Positions 36,356-43,482 of a DNA stretch of 64,000 bases are shown here, piece by piece (position 1 is the first letter of the stretch; each line of letters opens with the position of its first letter). This DNA comes from Ruminococcus sp. (lineage in GTDB: Bacteria > Bacillota > Clostridia > Oscillospirales > Ruminococcaceae). Location: NCBI GenBank assembly GCA_017521805.1, contig JAFXDK010000042.1, positions 1-64,000 of the forward strand, written 5' to 3'. The notes under the pieces are model-generated. The model saw only the letters and a program-made list of their open reading frames with translations. It was not told the DNA's origin and made no database searches. The position numbers were made by a program, and so were the translations under genes.

Positions 36356-36580
36356 ATGATGAATGAAAGGGTAGATAGTTTAAGATACACCGAGGAAGAT
36401 ATGGTTAAGGGATTATGTATCGGAATCGGTTTCGGGGTTGCAGTTGGCTGTCTTATTCTTGGAAGTATGCCCATGGGGTTATGTTTGGGTATAAGTCTTG
36501 GTTCGGCAGTCGGTGCAGTATCAGGACTGATAAAAGATAAAAAGTCCGCAGACAAAGAGGAATTGGGGGAGCTGAAATAA
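36356..36580 (+). CDS. Small glycine-rich membrane protein
   Basis: About 74 residues, with one or two hydrophobic Gly-rich helices (LCIGIGFGVAVGCLILG and LCLGISLGSAVGAVSGLI) that look like glycine-zipper helices, and a charged C-terminus. The start may be the ATG at 36356 or 36359; GAGGG lies just before. It follows the DUF1836 gene at 19 nt. Function unknown. Confidence 0.6.
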   Translation: MMNERVDSLRYTEEDMVKGLCIGIGFGVAVGCLILGSMPMGLCLGISLGSAVGAVSGLIKDKKSADKEELGELK

Positions 36581-36587
36581 CGGCTTT

Positions 36588-36645
36588 AATATAGGGATTA
36601 TAGAGGATTTGCAATTGCGAGACGATTGGGGAATCGTTTCAGCAC
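36588..36645 (+). repeat. GGGG-loop hairpin unit A1
   Basis: A ~58-nt unit with a 9-bp stem (36619-36627 / 36632-36640, one G-U) closed by a GGGG loop, preceded by ATAGGGATTAT. The same kind of unit follows the next gene (36886-36948), and the loop core TTGGGGAAT recurs in the array at 38018-38470. Confidence 0.7.
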
Positions 36646-36685
36646 GTATGAAAAGGGGAATATTTTAACGAAAGAGGTGACTATC

Positions 36686-36883
36686 ATGGCAAAGGAAAAA
36701 AGATTTATTGAGGTACACAAGGAAAATGGCTTCGGAGAGGTTTTTATAGTATTCATTGATAAAGCTACAGGTGTGAATTACTTATTCCGTACAGCAGGTT
36801 ATGCAGGTGGACTTACACCGCTTCTTGACAAGGACGGTAAGCCTGTTATAACTCCACCAGAGGAACTGGAGAAACTTGATTAA
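36686..36883 (+). CDS. DUF6440 family small protein
   Basis: 65 residues with the family pattern RFIEVHKENGFGEVFIVFIDKATGVNYLFRTA split over two strands (key parts: FIEVHKENGF, VFIDKATGVNYLF), then GLTPLLDKDGKPVI. Such proteins are common as small single genes in clostridia; function unknown. GAGGTG precedes the ATG at 36686. The upstream open frame passes through the hairpin unit and is not used. Confidence 0.75.
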   Translation: MAKEKRFIEVHKENGFGEVFIVFIDKATGVNYLFRTAGYAGGLTPLLDKDGKPVITPPEELEKLD

Positions 36884-36885
36884 GC

Positions 36886-36948
36886 ATAATATATAGGGAT
36901 TATCAAGGATTTCAATTGCGGAGCGATAGGGGAATCGTTCCGCAGAAA
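36886..36948 (+). repeat. GGGG-loop hairpin unit A2
   Basis: Second copy of the unit at 36588: ATATAGGGATTATCAAGGATT then an 11-bp stem (36917-36927 / 36934-36944, one G-U) with loop AGGGGA. Relative to A1 the stem arms changed on both sides, so pairing is preserved. Confidence 0.72.
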
Positions 36949-36994
36949 AAGTGGTATTTATAAACTTCAATCAGCAATTTATTAAAAGGGTACA

Positions 36995-37093
36995 TTGGCA
37001 GTTACACATAGATTTACAGGGGTAAATTACATTTTTCATCAGGAGAAAAGTTATGGGAACATTTCAGGAAATCAGAAAAGACGGTACAGTTAA
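36995..37093 (+). pseudogene. Probable remnant of a second DUF6440 gene
   Basis: A 32-codon frame (TTG at 36995, AAAGGG upstream) encodes RFTGVNYIFHQE, closely matching the KATGVNYLFRTA segment of the DUF6440 protein just upstream. The N-terminal half is missing and the frame runs into the start of the SPFH gene in another frame. It follows hairpin unit A2 just as the intact DUF6440 gene follows A1. A decayed duplicate is the simplest reading; a functional overlapping peptide cannot be excluded. Confidence 0.45.
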
Positions 37094-37985
37094 GAAAAGT
37101 GGTACAGGTAAAATTGTAGGCGGATGTATTGCGGCAGGTGCAGCAATTATCCTGCTGACAAGCTCATTTACAATCGTTCCGGCAGGTCATACAGGTGTTA
37201 TACTCACTCTCGGCAAGGTATCAAATTCAGCATATTCCGAGGGATTCCACCTTAAAGTGCCTTTTATACAGGACGTGGAGAATATGTCCAACAAGATTCA
37301 GGTGTATGAAACACCTGCTTCGGCGGTATCAAAGGACCTGCAGACAGTAAGTTCCAACATAGCTGTAAACTACAGACTTGTATCTGACAAGGCGGCTGAA
37401 ATGTATCAGAACGTAGGTACAGATTATCAGACAGTACTCATCGCTCCCGTTGTACAGGAGTGTATGAAATCGGCAACTGCAAAATATACCGCAGAACAGC
37501 TTATCACAGAGCGTACAGCAGTAGGTGATGAAATAAAGGCTGCTCTTGACACAAAGCTTAACGGCTACGGTATTTACATAGAGAAATTCAACATTGTAAA
37601 CTTTGACTTCTCTGCGGAGTTCAATACCGCTATCGAAGCAAAGCAGGTAGCAGAGCAGAATCTGCTTAAAACAAAGACAGAACAGGAGCAGGCAATAACT
37701 ATTGCCGAAGCTCAGGCAAAACAGAAAGTCATTGCAGCAGAGGCAAATGCCAATGCTATCCTTGCAGAAGCTGAGGCTCAGGCTGAGGCTAACAGACTTC
37801 TTGAAGCTTCTCTTTCCGATAAGGTTATTGCTTACGAGCAGATAACAAAGTGGAATGGTGAGATGCCTAAGGTTGTCAGCGGTGACAGCAACGGTATGCT
37901 TATAAATATAGACCCTGAGGATTTAGGCGGTTCGACGAGCAGTTATGTTCCTCCCGTACAGCCTGCAACTCAGAGCGAGGAATAA
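37053..37985 (+). CDS. SPFH/Band 7 (prohibitin-like) membrane protein
   Basis: The 310-residue protein has an N-terminal membrane segment (IVGGCIAAGAAIILLTSSFTIV), a Band 7 domain (VPAGHTGVILTLGKVS, FNIVNFDFSAEFNTAIEAKQ) and an Ala/Glu-rich coiled coil (EAQAKQKVIAAEANANAILAE), ending in a short tail. Such proteins form membrane-associated oligomers that scaffold microdomains or regulate proteases. CAGGAGAAAAG precedes the ATG. It is the last gene before the hairpin array. Confidence 0.88.
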   Translation: MGTFQEIRKDGTVKKSGTGKIVGGCIAAGAAIILLTSSFTIVPAGHTGVILTLGKVSNSAYSEGFHLKVPFIQDVENMSNKIQVYETPASAVSKDLQTVSSNIAVNYRLVSDKAAEMYQNVGTDYQTVLIAPVVQECMKSATAKYTAEQLITERTAVGDEIKAALDTKLNGYGIYIEKFNIVNFDFSAEFNTAIEAKQVAEQNLLKTKTEQEQAITIAEAQAKQKVIAAEANANAILAEAEAQAEANRLLEASLSDKVIAYEQITKWNGEMPKVVSGDSNGMLINIDPEDLGGSTSSYVPPVQPATQSEE

Positions 37986-38017
37986 TTAATGCGTAATTTT
38001 GTGGCGTCTGCCTTTGG

Positions 38018-38470
38018 CATAAAAATGATATAACGACTTTGGGGAAAGTCTTATATAACGACATAATTAAGTGACGGAGGAGATTTATGATATGGGGATA
38101 TCTGGGAATCTCAGGGGTTGACATAATCAAGTGACATAAGGGGTAAAGGTATAGGCGTTATTGGGGAATAACGCTAGGCTAAAGGCTTAAAAAGGGTAAT
38201 GATATAGGAACTATTGGGGAAACCAAGTGACAATCAAGGCAGGCTCAGGGGTGAGACTTGCAAGACAATAAATATAGAAAAGGGTAAATGGGAAATGATA
38301 TGGGACTTTTGGGAAAGTCTTATAAACAGTAGAAAAAAGGATTTAAGATACAGGGATTATTGGGGAATCTCAGGGGTTGACATAATTAAGCGACATAAGG
38401 GGTAAAGATATAGGCGTTATTGGGGAATAACGCAAAACAGGGGAATGATATAGGAACTATTGGAGAAAAA
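38018..38470 (+). ncRNA. Array of GGGG-loop hairpins, candidate structured RNA
   Basis: About eight copies of a hairpin motif follow the SPFH gene. Four have clear stems: 38035-38050 (GACTTT/AAAGTC), 38155-38174 (GCGTTATT/AATAACGC), 38304-38319 and 38414-38433; those near 38095-38112 and 38353-38371 are 5-6 bp with G-U; two (near 38207 and 38453) are weak. Most share a lead GATATAGG and a core TTGGGGAA. The order GACTTT, GGGATTAT, GCGTTATT, GAACTATT occurs twice, and a 71-nt stretch (38104-38174 and 38363-38433) is repeated exactly 259 nt apart with 3 differences. No convincing ORF spans it. It is closed by a strong terminator. Confidence 0.6.
38087..38134 (+). other. Possible 15-codon peptide inside the hairpin array
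   Basis: GGAGG lies 6 nt before an ATG encoding the short peptide MIWGYLGISGVDIIK. In the second half of the array a frame from an ATG at 38296 has a related end (YWGISGVDIIK). This may be chance from the repeat, or a real small peptide. Confidence 0.25.
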
Positions 38471-38501
38471 GCCTGACATCTTTTCGGTGTCAGGCTTTTT
38501 T
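38466..38501 (+). terminator. Terminator closing the SPFH/hairpin-array transcript
   Basis: A 13-bp stem (AAAAAGCCTGACA 38466-38478 with TGTCAGGCTTTTT 38488-38500) ends in a T-run on the plus strand. It can work in both directions. Confidence 0.9.
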
Positions 38502-38510
38502 GCTGTTGCA

Positions 38511-38544
38511 AAAAAAGAGATACCCGAAGCCGAGTATCTCTTTT
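38511..38544 (-). terminator. ireB terminator
   Basis: On the minus strand AAAGAGATAC...GTATCTCTTT is followed by seven T. It begins directly after the ireB stop. Confidence 0.85.
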
Positions 38545-38546
38545 GT

Positions 38547-38792
38547 TTATTTCTGAAGATATTCACGCACAAGCACCTGTAACAGCTCATCGCGGTCAAT
38601 GCGGCGGATAAGACTTCTTGCATTGTTATAGGTGGTTATGTAGGTGGGGTCCTCTGAAAGAATATAACCTACAATCTGATTTATCGGATTATAGCCCTTT
38701 TCGACAAGAGCGTCATAAATCGCAGTGAGATTTTTTTTCAGTTCAGCTTCCTTGTCCTCGTTCACGCTGAAAGTCATTGTCTGGTCAAACAT
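38547..38792 (-). CDS. ireB: IreB family regulatory phosphoprotein
   Basis: The 81-residue protein matches IreB (DUF965): TMTFSVNEDKEAELKK, YDALVEKGYNPINQIVGYILSEDPTYIT and ARSLIRRIDRDELL in order. In Enterococcus, IreB is phosphorylated by the PASTA kinase IreK and affects cephalosporin resistance; the role in other Firmicutes is thought to be similar signalling. The Thr residues in the N-terminal TMTF segment match the known phospho-sites. In clostridia it is often beside ruvX and alaS, but here it is alone with its own promoter and terminator. Confidence 0.93.
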   Translation of the reverse strand: MFDQTMTFSVNEDKEAELKKNLTAIYDALVEKGYNPINQIVGYILSEDPTYITTYNNARSLIRRIDRDELLQVLVREYLQK

Positions 38793-38842
38793 TTTAAACA
38801 GCCCTCCTGTCAGAATTTAAGGATAAGTTTCCTTATTAATAT

Positions 38843-38871
38843 ATTATAACTCAAAACAAGAAATAATGCAA
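38843..38871 (-). promoter_or_regulatory. ireB promoter
   Basis: Minus-strand TTGCAT (38871-38866), 17-nt spacer, TATAAT (38848-38843). Confidence 0.75.
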
Positions 38872-38935
38872 GAGATATCGAATTATTTTACAATTTGTCT
38901 ATATTTTGAATTGAAATTCTCTTGAAGCTATGTAT

Positions 38936-38955
38936 GGACACGGCTGACCGTGTCC
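38936..38955. repeat. Palindromic repeat, ACACGG/CCGTGT family
   Basis: GGACACGGCTGACCGTGTCC, a copy of the family at 13511, placed between the DUF1540 stop and the ireB promoter. Confidence 0.7.
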
Positions 38956-38968
38956 TTGAAAAAGGGGA

Positions 38969-39157
38969 TTAACAGCAGCCTGTACGCTTTACAAAGCTGT
39001 TGCAGTCTGTACACTCGGGTACAGTGGGATTGGATTCGTGAGTACCAACGGAAATACAGCCAAGTGAGCAGTAGTTCTCTGTTACCATGTTGTACTTGCA
39101 CTGTGATACAGTACACTTGATTGAATCGTTTTTCTGCATGTTATTCATATCTGACAT
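38969..39157 (-). CDS. DUF1540 cysteine-rich small protein
   Basis: From the ATG at 39157 (AAGGAG 9 nt upstream) the protein has 62 residues with cysteines in the DUF1540 pattern: IKCTVSQCKYN, NYCSLGCISVG and ECTDCNSFVKRTGCC. The arrangement suggests metal binding. Small DUF1540 proteins are common in spore-forming clostridia; function unknown. A 14-bp A/T palindrome (CAATAATATTATTG) lies upstream at about 39207-39220. Confidence 0.85.
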   Translation of the reverse strand: MSDMNNMQKNDSIKCTVSQCKYNMVTENYCSLGCISVGTHESNPTVPECTDCNSFVKRTGCC

Positions 39158-39302
39158 AATGAACAACTCCTTTTCTTTTTGAGTTCTCTTTTTTGCTTCA
39201 TGAGCAATAATATTATTGGTCTGAAAATCAGATAATATTCACGTATAAAAAAATTATTGAGTGAGATAATATATACAAACCAAAATAGCAAAAGGAGTAT
39301 TT

Positions 39303-40016
39303 ATGTCAATTATTCTGCTTCGTTCTATTATATTATACATTATCGTTGTATCTGCTGTGCGGCTTATGGGAAAACGTCAGCTTGGCGAATTACAGCCCTC
39401 TGAGCTTGTTATAACCATACTCATTTCTAACATTGCAACTCTGCCTCTGGAGGACACTGATATACCTCTTATAATAGGTATAACTCCAATACTTGCTCTT
39501 GTCTGCTACGAGGTATTTGTTTCGTGGCTGATTCTGCGCCTGCCATTTTTCAGAAAAATAATGTACGGCAGTTCTAAAATCATTATAAGCAACGGAAAAA
39601 TAAACCGAAAAGTTCTTCGCGAGCTCAGACTTTCTACCGACGATATCATGACAGCCATGAGAACTCAGCAGATTTTCGATATTTCTGAGGTGCAATTTGC
39701 CATTGTGGAGACTACAGGCAGTATATCCATAATGAAAAAACAGTCAAAGGATACTCCTGCAAGGGAGGATATTGGACTATCTCCCGTTTCAGCCGATCCG
39801 CCGCAGGTTGTGGTGTCCGACGGAAAGCCTCTCCCTGTAACGCTGAAATCTATGGGATATAATGAAAAATTTGTGGAAAACTGGGCGAAAAAGGCAGGCA
39901 TAAGCGTTACTGATATATTTATTATGACCGCTGACGGACAGGGAAATATATTTATCGCTCCGAAAGCAGAGAAAATGACACCATATATAGCCAACGGACA
40001 GGAGAAACAGCAATGA
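39303..40016 (+). CDS. DUF421 (YetF-like) membrane protein
   Basis: The 237-residue protein has three N-terminal membrane helices (ILLRSIILYIIVVSAV; LVITILISNIATL; GITPILALVCYEVFV) with the DUF421 motif RLMGKRQLGELQPSELV, and a cytoplasmic domain with ELRLSTDDIMTAMRTQQIFDISEVQFAIVE (parts ELRLSTDDI and AMRTQQIFD). Similar proteins are common in sporulating Firmicutes; some are spore-membrane proteins. AAAGGAG precedes the ATG. It overlaps the next gene by 4 nt. Confidence 0.88.
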   Translation: MSIILLRSIILYIIVVSAVRLMGKRQLGELQPSELVITILISNIATLPLEDTDIPLIIGITPILALVCYEVFVSWLILRLPFFRKIMYGSSKIIISNGKINRKVLRELRLSTDDIMTAMRTQQIFDISEVQFAIVETTGSISIMKKQSKDTPAREDIGLSPVSADPPQVVVSDGKPLPVTLKSMGYNEKFVENWAKKAGISVTDIFIMTADGQGNIFIAPKAEKMTPYIANGQEKQQ

Positions 40017-40390
40017 CAAGACTTAAAATAAGCATATTTATAATACTACTGCTCACAGGTACAAGCATCTTTCAAGGCTGGTGGATTGACAAAAACTGCA
40101 ATTCCTTAATGGAGCTTTCAGGTTATGCTGAGGAGCTTTTTCAAAATGGCAATACCGAAAAAGCCGCTGAAATCACGGAAAAGCTGAATCAGAAATGGGA
40201 GCATTTTCGCAAGGGAGCTTCTGTTTTCGTGCGGAATAACAAGCTGACGGAGCTTGACCGCCTTTTTGCCCGTATTCATCATCTTACAGAAAAAGAAAGC
40301 GAGGAGCTTCCTGCTGAACTCAATGAGCTCTATCATCTCCTTGATTTGCTGAAAAACGGAGAGATTCCAAGGGTTACAAGTGTGTTTTGA
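40013..40390 (+). CDS. DUF4363 protein
   Basis: 125 residues: an N-terminal signal anchor (ISIFIILLLTGTSIFQGWWI) and a helical outer domain with KWEHFRKGASVFVRNNKLTELDRLFARIHHL-type spacing (parts KWEHFRKG and ELDRLFARI). The DUF421-DUF4363 pair is conserved in clostridia and the ATGA overlap implies coupled translation. Function unknown. Confidence 0.85.
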   Translation: MTRLKISIFIILLLTGTSIFQGWWIDKNCNSLMELSGYAEELFQNGNTEKAAEITEKLNQKWEHFRKGASVFVRNNKLTELDRLFARIHHLTEKESEELPAELNELYHLLDLLKNGEIPRVTSVF

Positions 40391-40400
40391 TGGAAATGAA

Positions 40401-40431
40401 AATGGAGCAGTTTTGTGACTGCTCCATTTAT
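40401..40431. terminator. Hairpin between convergent DUF4363 and NYN genes
   Basis: An 11-bp stem (AATGGAGCAGT 40401-40411 / ACTGCTCCATT 40418-40428). The NYN stop codon lies within it. On the minus strand it is followed by TTTTCATTT, so it probably terminates the NYN transcript. Confidence 0.7.
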
Positions 40432-41135
40432 GTTATGTCTTTTTCATTTCTAAAAGGCTTTCTGCTTAAAAGCCCGTCAATATGTTCAAATAGGTCAGAT
40501 TTGATTGGATTTCCCATTGGACTTAAAAGAAAATCAATTCCTTCTCTGCGCGCTTGTTTAGCTGCTGGAACAAAATCGCTGTCACCTGATACAAGTATAA
40601 TCTGGTCTACTTGTTTTTTGAATGCAAGGGATGAAATGTCAACCCCTATACGCATATCTACACCTTTTTGTTCAAGATTCATTGCTATATCTTTTTCCGT
40701 TATATCTTCAACTTTAATTGTGCCGTTCATCAATTTTTTAAAAGCCTCATATTTCAGATTATAAACAACTTGTTCTTCGCTAAGTCGTCCCATTCTAAGA
40801 GCAACTTTTCTCAGTTTTTTCAATTCATTATAAAACTCCATTGTCCATTTGTAGTCATCGGTTTGTTTTAAACTGAAAGATTTCTTAGTGATAGGATTGT
40901 AAACGCTTTTATCTATCGGAGGACAGTCATAATAAAAAATCCGATATAATTGCCTGTTTTCTCTGTCATCAGAAAGAAGACGCAGACAATATTCAAATAG
41001 TTCTTTTGCTCGTTCAGAAGGTTCTTTTGCCCCTGTATAATAAAACGCTCTTTTTCTATAGAATGCACCGTCAATAAGTATTGCGGTTTTCATTTCATAC
41101 CTATGTTTTTCTGTACAATTTCTTTTTTCAGACAT
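40428..41135 (-). CDS. NYN-domain (LabA/DUF88-like) ribonuclease
   Basis: The 235-residue protein has the PIN-like NYN fold: AILIDGAFYRKRA with the first metal-binding Asp, FYYDCPPID, and LVSGDSDFVPAAKQARREG with the further acidic residues, so it is probably an active Mg-dependent RNase. The ATG at 41135 has AAAGGTG 6 nt upstream; an internal Met before KTAILIDG is possible. Upstream is a structured leader with a terminator-like hairpin (41158-41209), suggesting conditional expression. NYN proteins act in RNA processing and sometimes in defence; the target here is unknown. Confidence 0.82.
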   Translation of the reverse strand: MSEKRNCTEKHRYEMKTAILIDGAFYRKRAFYYTGAKEPSERAKELFEYCLRLLSDDRENRQLYRIFYYDCPPIDKSVYNPITKKSFSLKQTDDYKWTMEFYNELKKLRKVALRMGRLSEEQVVYNLKYEAFKKLMNGTIKVEDITEKDIAMNLEQKGVDMRIGVDISSLAFKKQVDQIILVSGDSDFVPAAKQARREGIDFLLSPMGNPIKSDLFEHIDGLLSRKPFRNEKDIT

Positions 41136-41157
41136 ATCAATCACCTTTAAAACAAAA

Positions 41158-41242
41158 AGCTCTTAGTCTCGTAAAGCCCCGTATGGTGGGGAAACTACTG
41201 CTAAGAGCTCACTATCGTTACATTGTAGTTGTTTTACTACAA
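41158..41242 (-). promoter_or_regulatory. Structured leader with attenuator-like hairpin upstream of the NYN gene
   Basis: On the minus strand, hairpin 1 (TTGTAGT / ACTACAA, 41223-41242) is followed by hairpin 2: a 9-bp stem AGCTCTTAG / CTAAGAGCT (41209-41201 with 41166-41158) enclosing a CCCC-7 nt-GGGG inner stem, ending directly in TTTTTGTTTT. The second is a classic intrinsic terminator, placed 22 nt before the start codon. ACTAC in hairpin 1 could instead pair with GTAGT in hairpin 2, giving an alternative fold. TATAAT boxes at 41247-41257 offer a -10, but no good -35 is visible. Confidence 0.6.
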
Positions 41243-41380
41243 TAATATTATATTATATTTCACAAAAAAAATCCATTTGCATTTTATACAAATATTTGCT
41301 TTTGATTTTGTAAGTTTTCATATTTTTATGTTTAACAATTACATACAAAATACATCATGAAATTATTCACACATTATATA

Positions 41381-41409
41381 TTGACAAATCCCTCTGAAAA
41401 TGGTAATAT
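41381..41409 (+). promoter_or_regulatory. GH5 cellulase-like gene promoter and leader
   Basis: TTGACA (41381-41386), 17-nt spacer, TAATAT (41404-41409). The ~80-nt leader contains a perfect 8-bp hairpin, GTTTCAAG / CTTGAAAC (41431-41457), which may stabilise the message. AGAGAGGG precedes the ATG. Confidence 0.75.
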
Positions 41410-41497
41410 ATAATTAACAGGGTGTATATTGTTTCAAGGAACGGATTATCTTGAAACTTAAATCAAAAATCCGCACCCAAAAGAGAGGGAATCTATC

Positions 41498-43429
41498 ATG
41501 AAGAAATTAACTAAGGCTATTGCGGCATTTGCCTCCGCAGCAGCCATGGCTCTGACAGCTACAGCTTCTGTTATGCCTATGGATTATAACAAGCTCACTG
41601 TTGCCAATGCCGTGGACACAAACAATGATGACTGGCTTCACGCTGAGGGCAGCCGTCTCTATGACATGAACGGCAATGAAGTATGGCTCACAGGTGCAAA
41701 CTGGTTCGGCTTCAACTGCTCCGAGAACTGCGTTCACTATCTCTGGAGTGCTGATGTTGATGATGTTCTCCGTGAGACAGCTGACAGAGGTATCAACGTT
41801 ATCCGTTTCCCCATTTCCACAGAGCTTCTCGTTTCATGGATGGAGGGAAAACCCAACCCCGTTTCAAGCGTATCCGGTAACGCTGACCCTGCATTCACTA
41901 TCAATCCCGACTTCGTTCTTGAGGACGGCAAGACGCTTAAGGATTCAATGCAGATTTTTGATATCATCATGCAGAAGTGCAAGAAGTACGGTATCAAAGC
42001 ATTTATCGATATCCACAGCCCTCACTCCGACAACTCAGGTCATAACTATAATCTGTGGTACGGTAAGGCTGGTGTAACAACTGAGATATGGATTGAAACT
42101 CTTGTATGGCTTGCTGATAAGTACAAGAATGACGATACACTCATCGGCTACGACCTCAAAAACGAGCCTCATGGTAAGGGCCCCGAGGGCTCAGAAGCTG
42201 CAAAGTGGGACGGCTCTAAAGACGAGAATAACTGGGCTTATGCCGCTACAAGATGCGCAGAGGCTATCCTCGATGTAAACCCCAATGCGCTTATCTTTGT
42301 AGAGGGCGTTGAGCAGTCCATGAGCGGCGCTATGGAGGGCGACTACTGGGGTATGCCTGACAGACGTGACAACTCACCTTATATTGGCGCATGGTGGGGC
42401 GGTAACTTCCGCGGCGCAAGAGAATATCCTATCGTTCCAAAGCAGGGTACAAGCCAGATTGTTTATTCTCCCCACGACTACGGTCCGTCAGTTTATGCTC
42501 AGACATGGTTCGATAAGGACTTCACAGAGCAGACGCTCCTTGACGACTACTGGTACGATACATGGGCTTGGATTAACGCAGAAGATGTTGCTCCTCAGCT
42601 TATCGGCGAATGGGGCGGACATATGGAGGGTGATAACCTGAAATGGATGCTTCTCCTCCGTGATTACATGATTAAGAATCACATCAGCCATACATTCTGG
42701 TGTCTGAACACAAACTCAGGCGATACAGGAGGTCTCTGGGACAGCCTTGGCTTCCAGCAGGGTTCAGGTACAACAATCGACTGGAACGAGCCTAAGTACG
42801 AGATGTTTGAGGAATCCCTCTGGCAGACTTTAAGCTCAGGCAAGTACATCGGTCTTGACCACGAGGTTGCTCTCGGTGCAAACGGTATCTCTCTTGGCGA
42901 TTTCTATGCAAACTATGCAAACAGTGAGGGAAGCAACCTTGACGGCGGCAAAAAAGGCTCAAACAGCGGAAATCCAGTAACTCCAAAGCCTCCCGTATCA
43001 ACAGAAAAGCCTGCTGAAACAACTACAACAAAGCCTGTTACTACAACAGAAAAGCCTGCTGAAACAACTACAACAAAGCCTGCAACAACCACAACTAAGC
43101 CTGCTACAACTACAACAAAGCCTGCACCTACAACAACGAAACCTGTAGTTACAACTACAGAAGAACCTAAAAAGCCTGTTGTAACAACTATAGCCAGTAG
43201 TGATTCTGTTACTCTTATCGGCGACGCTAATATGGACGGTAAAGTCACGATAGCCGATTCAACAGCTATTCTCCAGTCTCTCGGAAATCCCGATAAATAT
43301 GGACTTTCTGCTGAGGGTGCTGCAAATGCTGATTGTTTCAATCCCGGAAGCGGTATAACAACAGCTGACGCGCTGACAATCCAGAAATACGACGCTAAGC
43401 TTGTTTCAAAATTACCTGTAGAAGAATAA
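41498..43429 (+). CDS. Secreted GH5 glycoside hydrolase (endoglucanase-like) with type I dockerin
   Basis: The 643-residue enzyme has a signal peptide (to about residue 38), a GH5 catalytic domain (~45-485) with WLTGANWFGFN, the acid/base Glu223 in DLKNEPHG, His326 in YSPHDYGP and nucleophile Glu371 in LIGEWGGH, then a Thr/Pro/Lys linker of repeated TTTKPAT units (~495-560), and a dockerin (~566-640) with the calcium-binding duplicates GDANMDGKVTIADSTAI and ADCFNPGSGITTADAL. It likely hydrolyses cellulose or mixed beta-glucan and docks into a cellulosome or onto a cell-surface cohesin. The second calcium loop is a longer variant, NPGSG in place of DGDG. A candidate receptor is the cohesin-like lipoprotein at 26520. 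Confidence 0.92.
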   Translation: MKKLTKAIAAFASAAAMALTATASVMPMDYNKLTVANAVDTNNDDWLHAEGSRLYDMNGNEVWLTGANWFGFNCSENCVHYLWSADVDDVLRETADRGINVIRFPISTELLVSWMEGKPNPVSSVSGNADPAFTINPDFVLEDGKTLKDSMQIFDIIMQKCKKYGIKAFIDIHSPHSDNSGHNYNLWYGKAGVTTEIWIETLVWLADKYKNDDTLIGYDLKNEPHGKGPEGSEAAKWDGSKDENNWAYAATRCAEAILDVNPNALIFVEGVEQSMSGAMEGDYWGMPDRRDNSPYIGAWWGGNFRGAREYPIVPKQGTSQIVYSPHDYGPSVYAQTWFDKDFTEQTLLDDYWYDTWAWINAEDVAPQLIGEWGGHMEGDNLKWMLLLRDYMIKNHISHTFWCLNTNSGDTGGLWDSLGFQQGSGTTIDWNEPKYEMFEESLWQTLSSGKYIGLDHEVALGANGISLGDFYANYANSEGSNLDGGKKGSNSGNPVTPKPPVSTEKPAETTTTKPVTTTEKPAETTTTKPATTTTKPATTTTKPAPTTTKPVVTTTEEPKKPVVTTIASSDSVTLIGDANMDGKVTIADSTAILQSLGNPDKYGLSAEGAANADCFNPGSGITTADALTIQKYDAKLVSKLPVEE

Positions 43430-43436
43430 TTCTTAC

Positions 43437-43471
43437 AAAATCCTCGAGGGCAATGCTTTCGGGGATTTTTT
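43437..43471 (+). terminator. Terminator after the GH5 gene
   Basis: AAATCC...CGA and TTCG...GGATTT form an interrupted stem ended by TTTTTTC. Confidence 0.8.
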
Positions 43472-43482
43472 CTATGCTGATT

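Noticed and set aside
38104..38174. TTGACA inside the hairpin repeats as a promoter
   Set aside because: No -10 box lies at the right distance in either copy.
38214..38405. 63-codon open frame across the hairpin array
   Set aside because: It starts at a TTG without ribosome site, crosses several hairpins and has repeat-derived sequence; only the shorter ATG peptides were kept as weak options.
41167..41200. CCCC-7 nt-GGGG followed by AAACTAC resembles the direct repeat of Cas13 systems known from Ruminococcus
   Set aside because: There is a single copy, no spacer array and no cas gene; the outer 9-bp stem and T-run explain it as a terminator-like leader.
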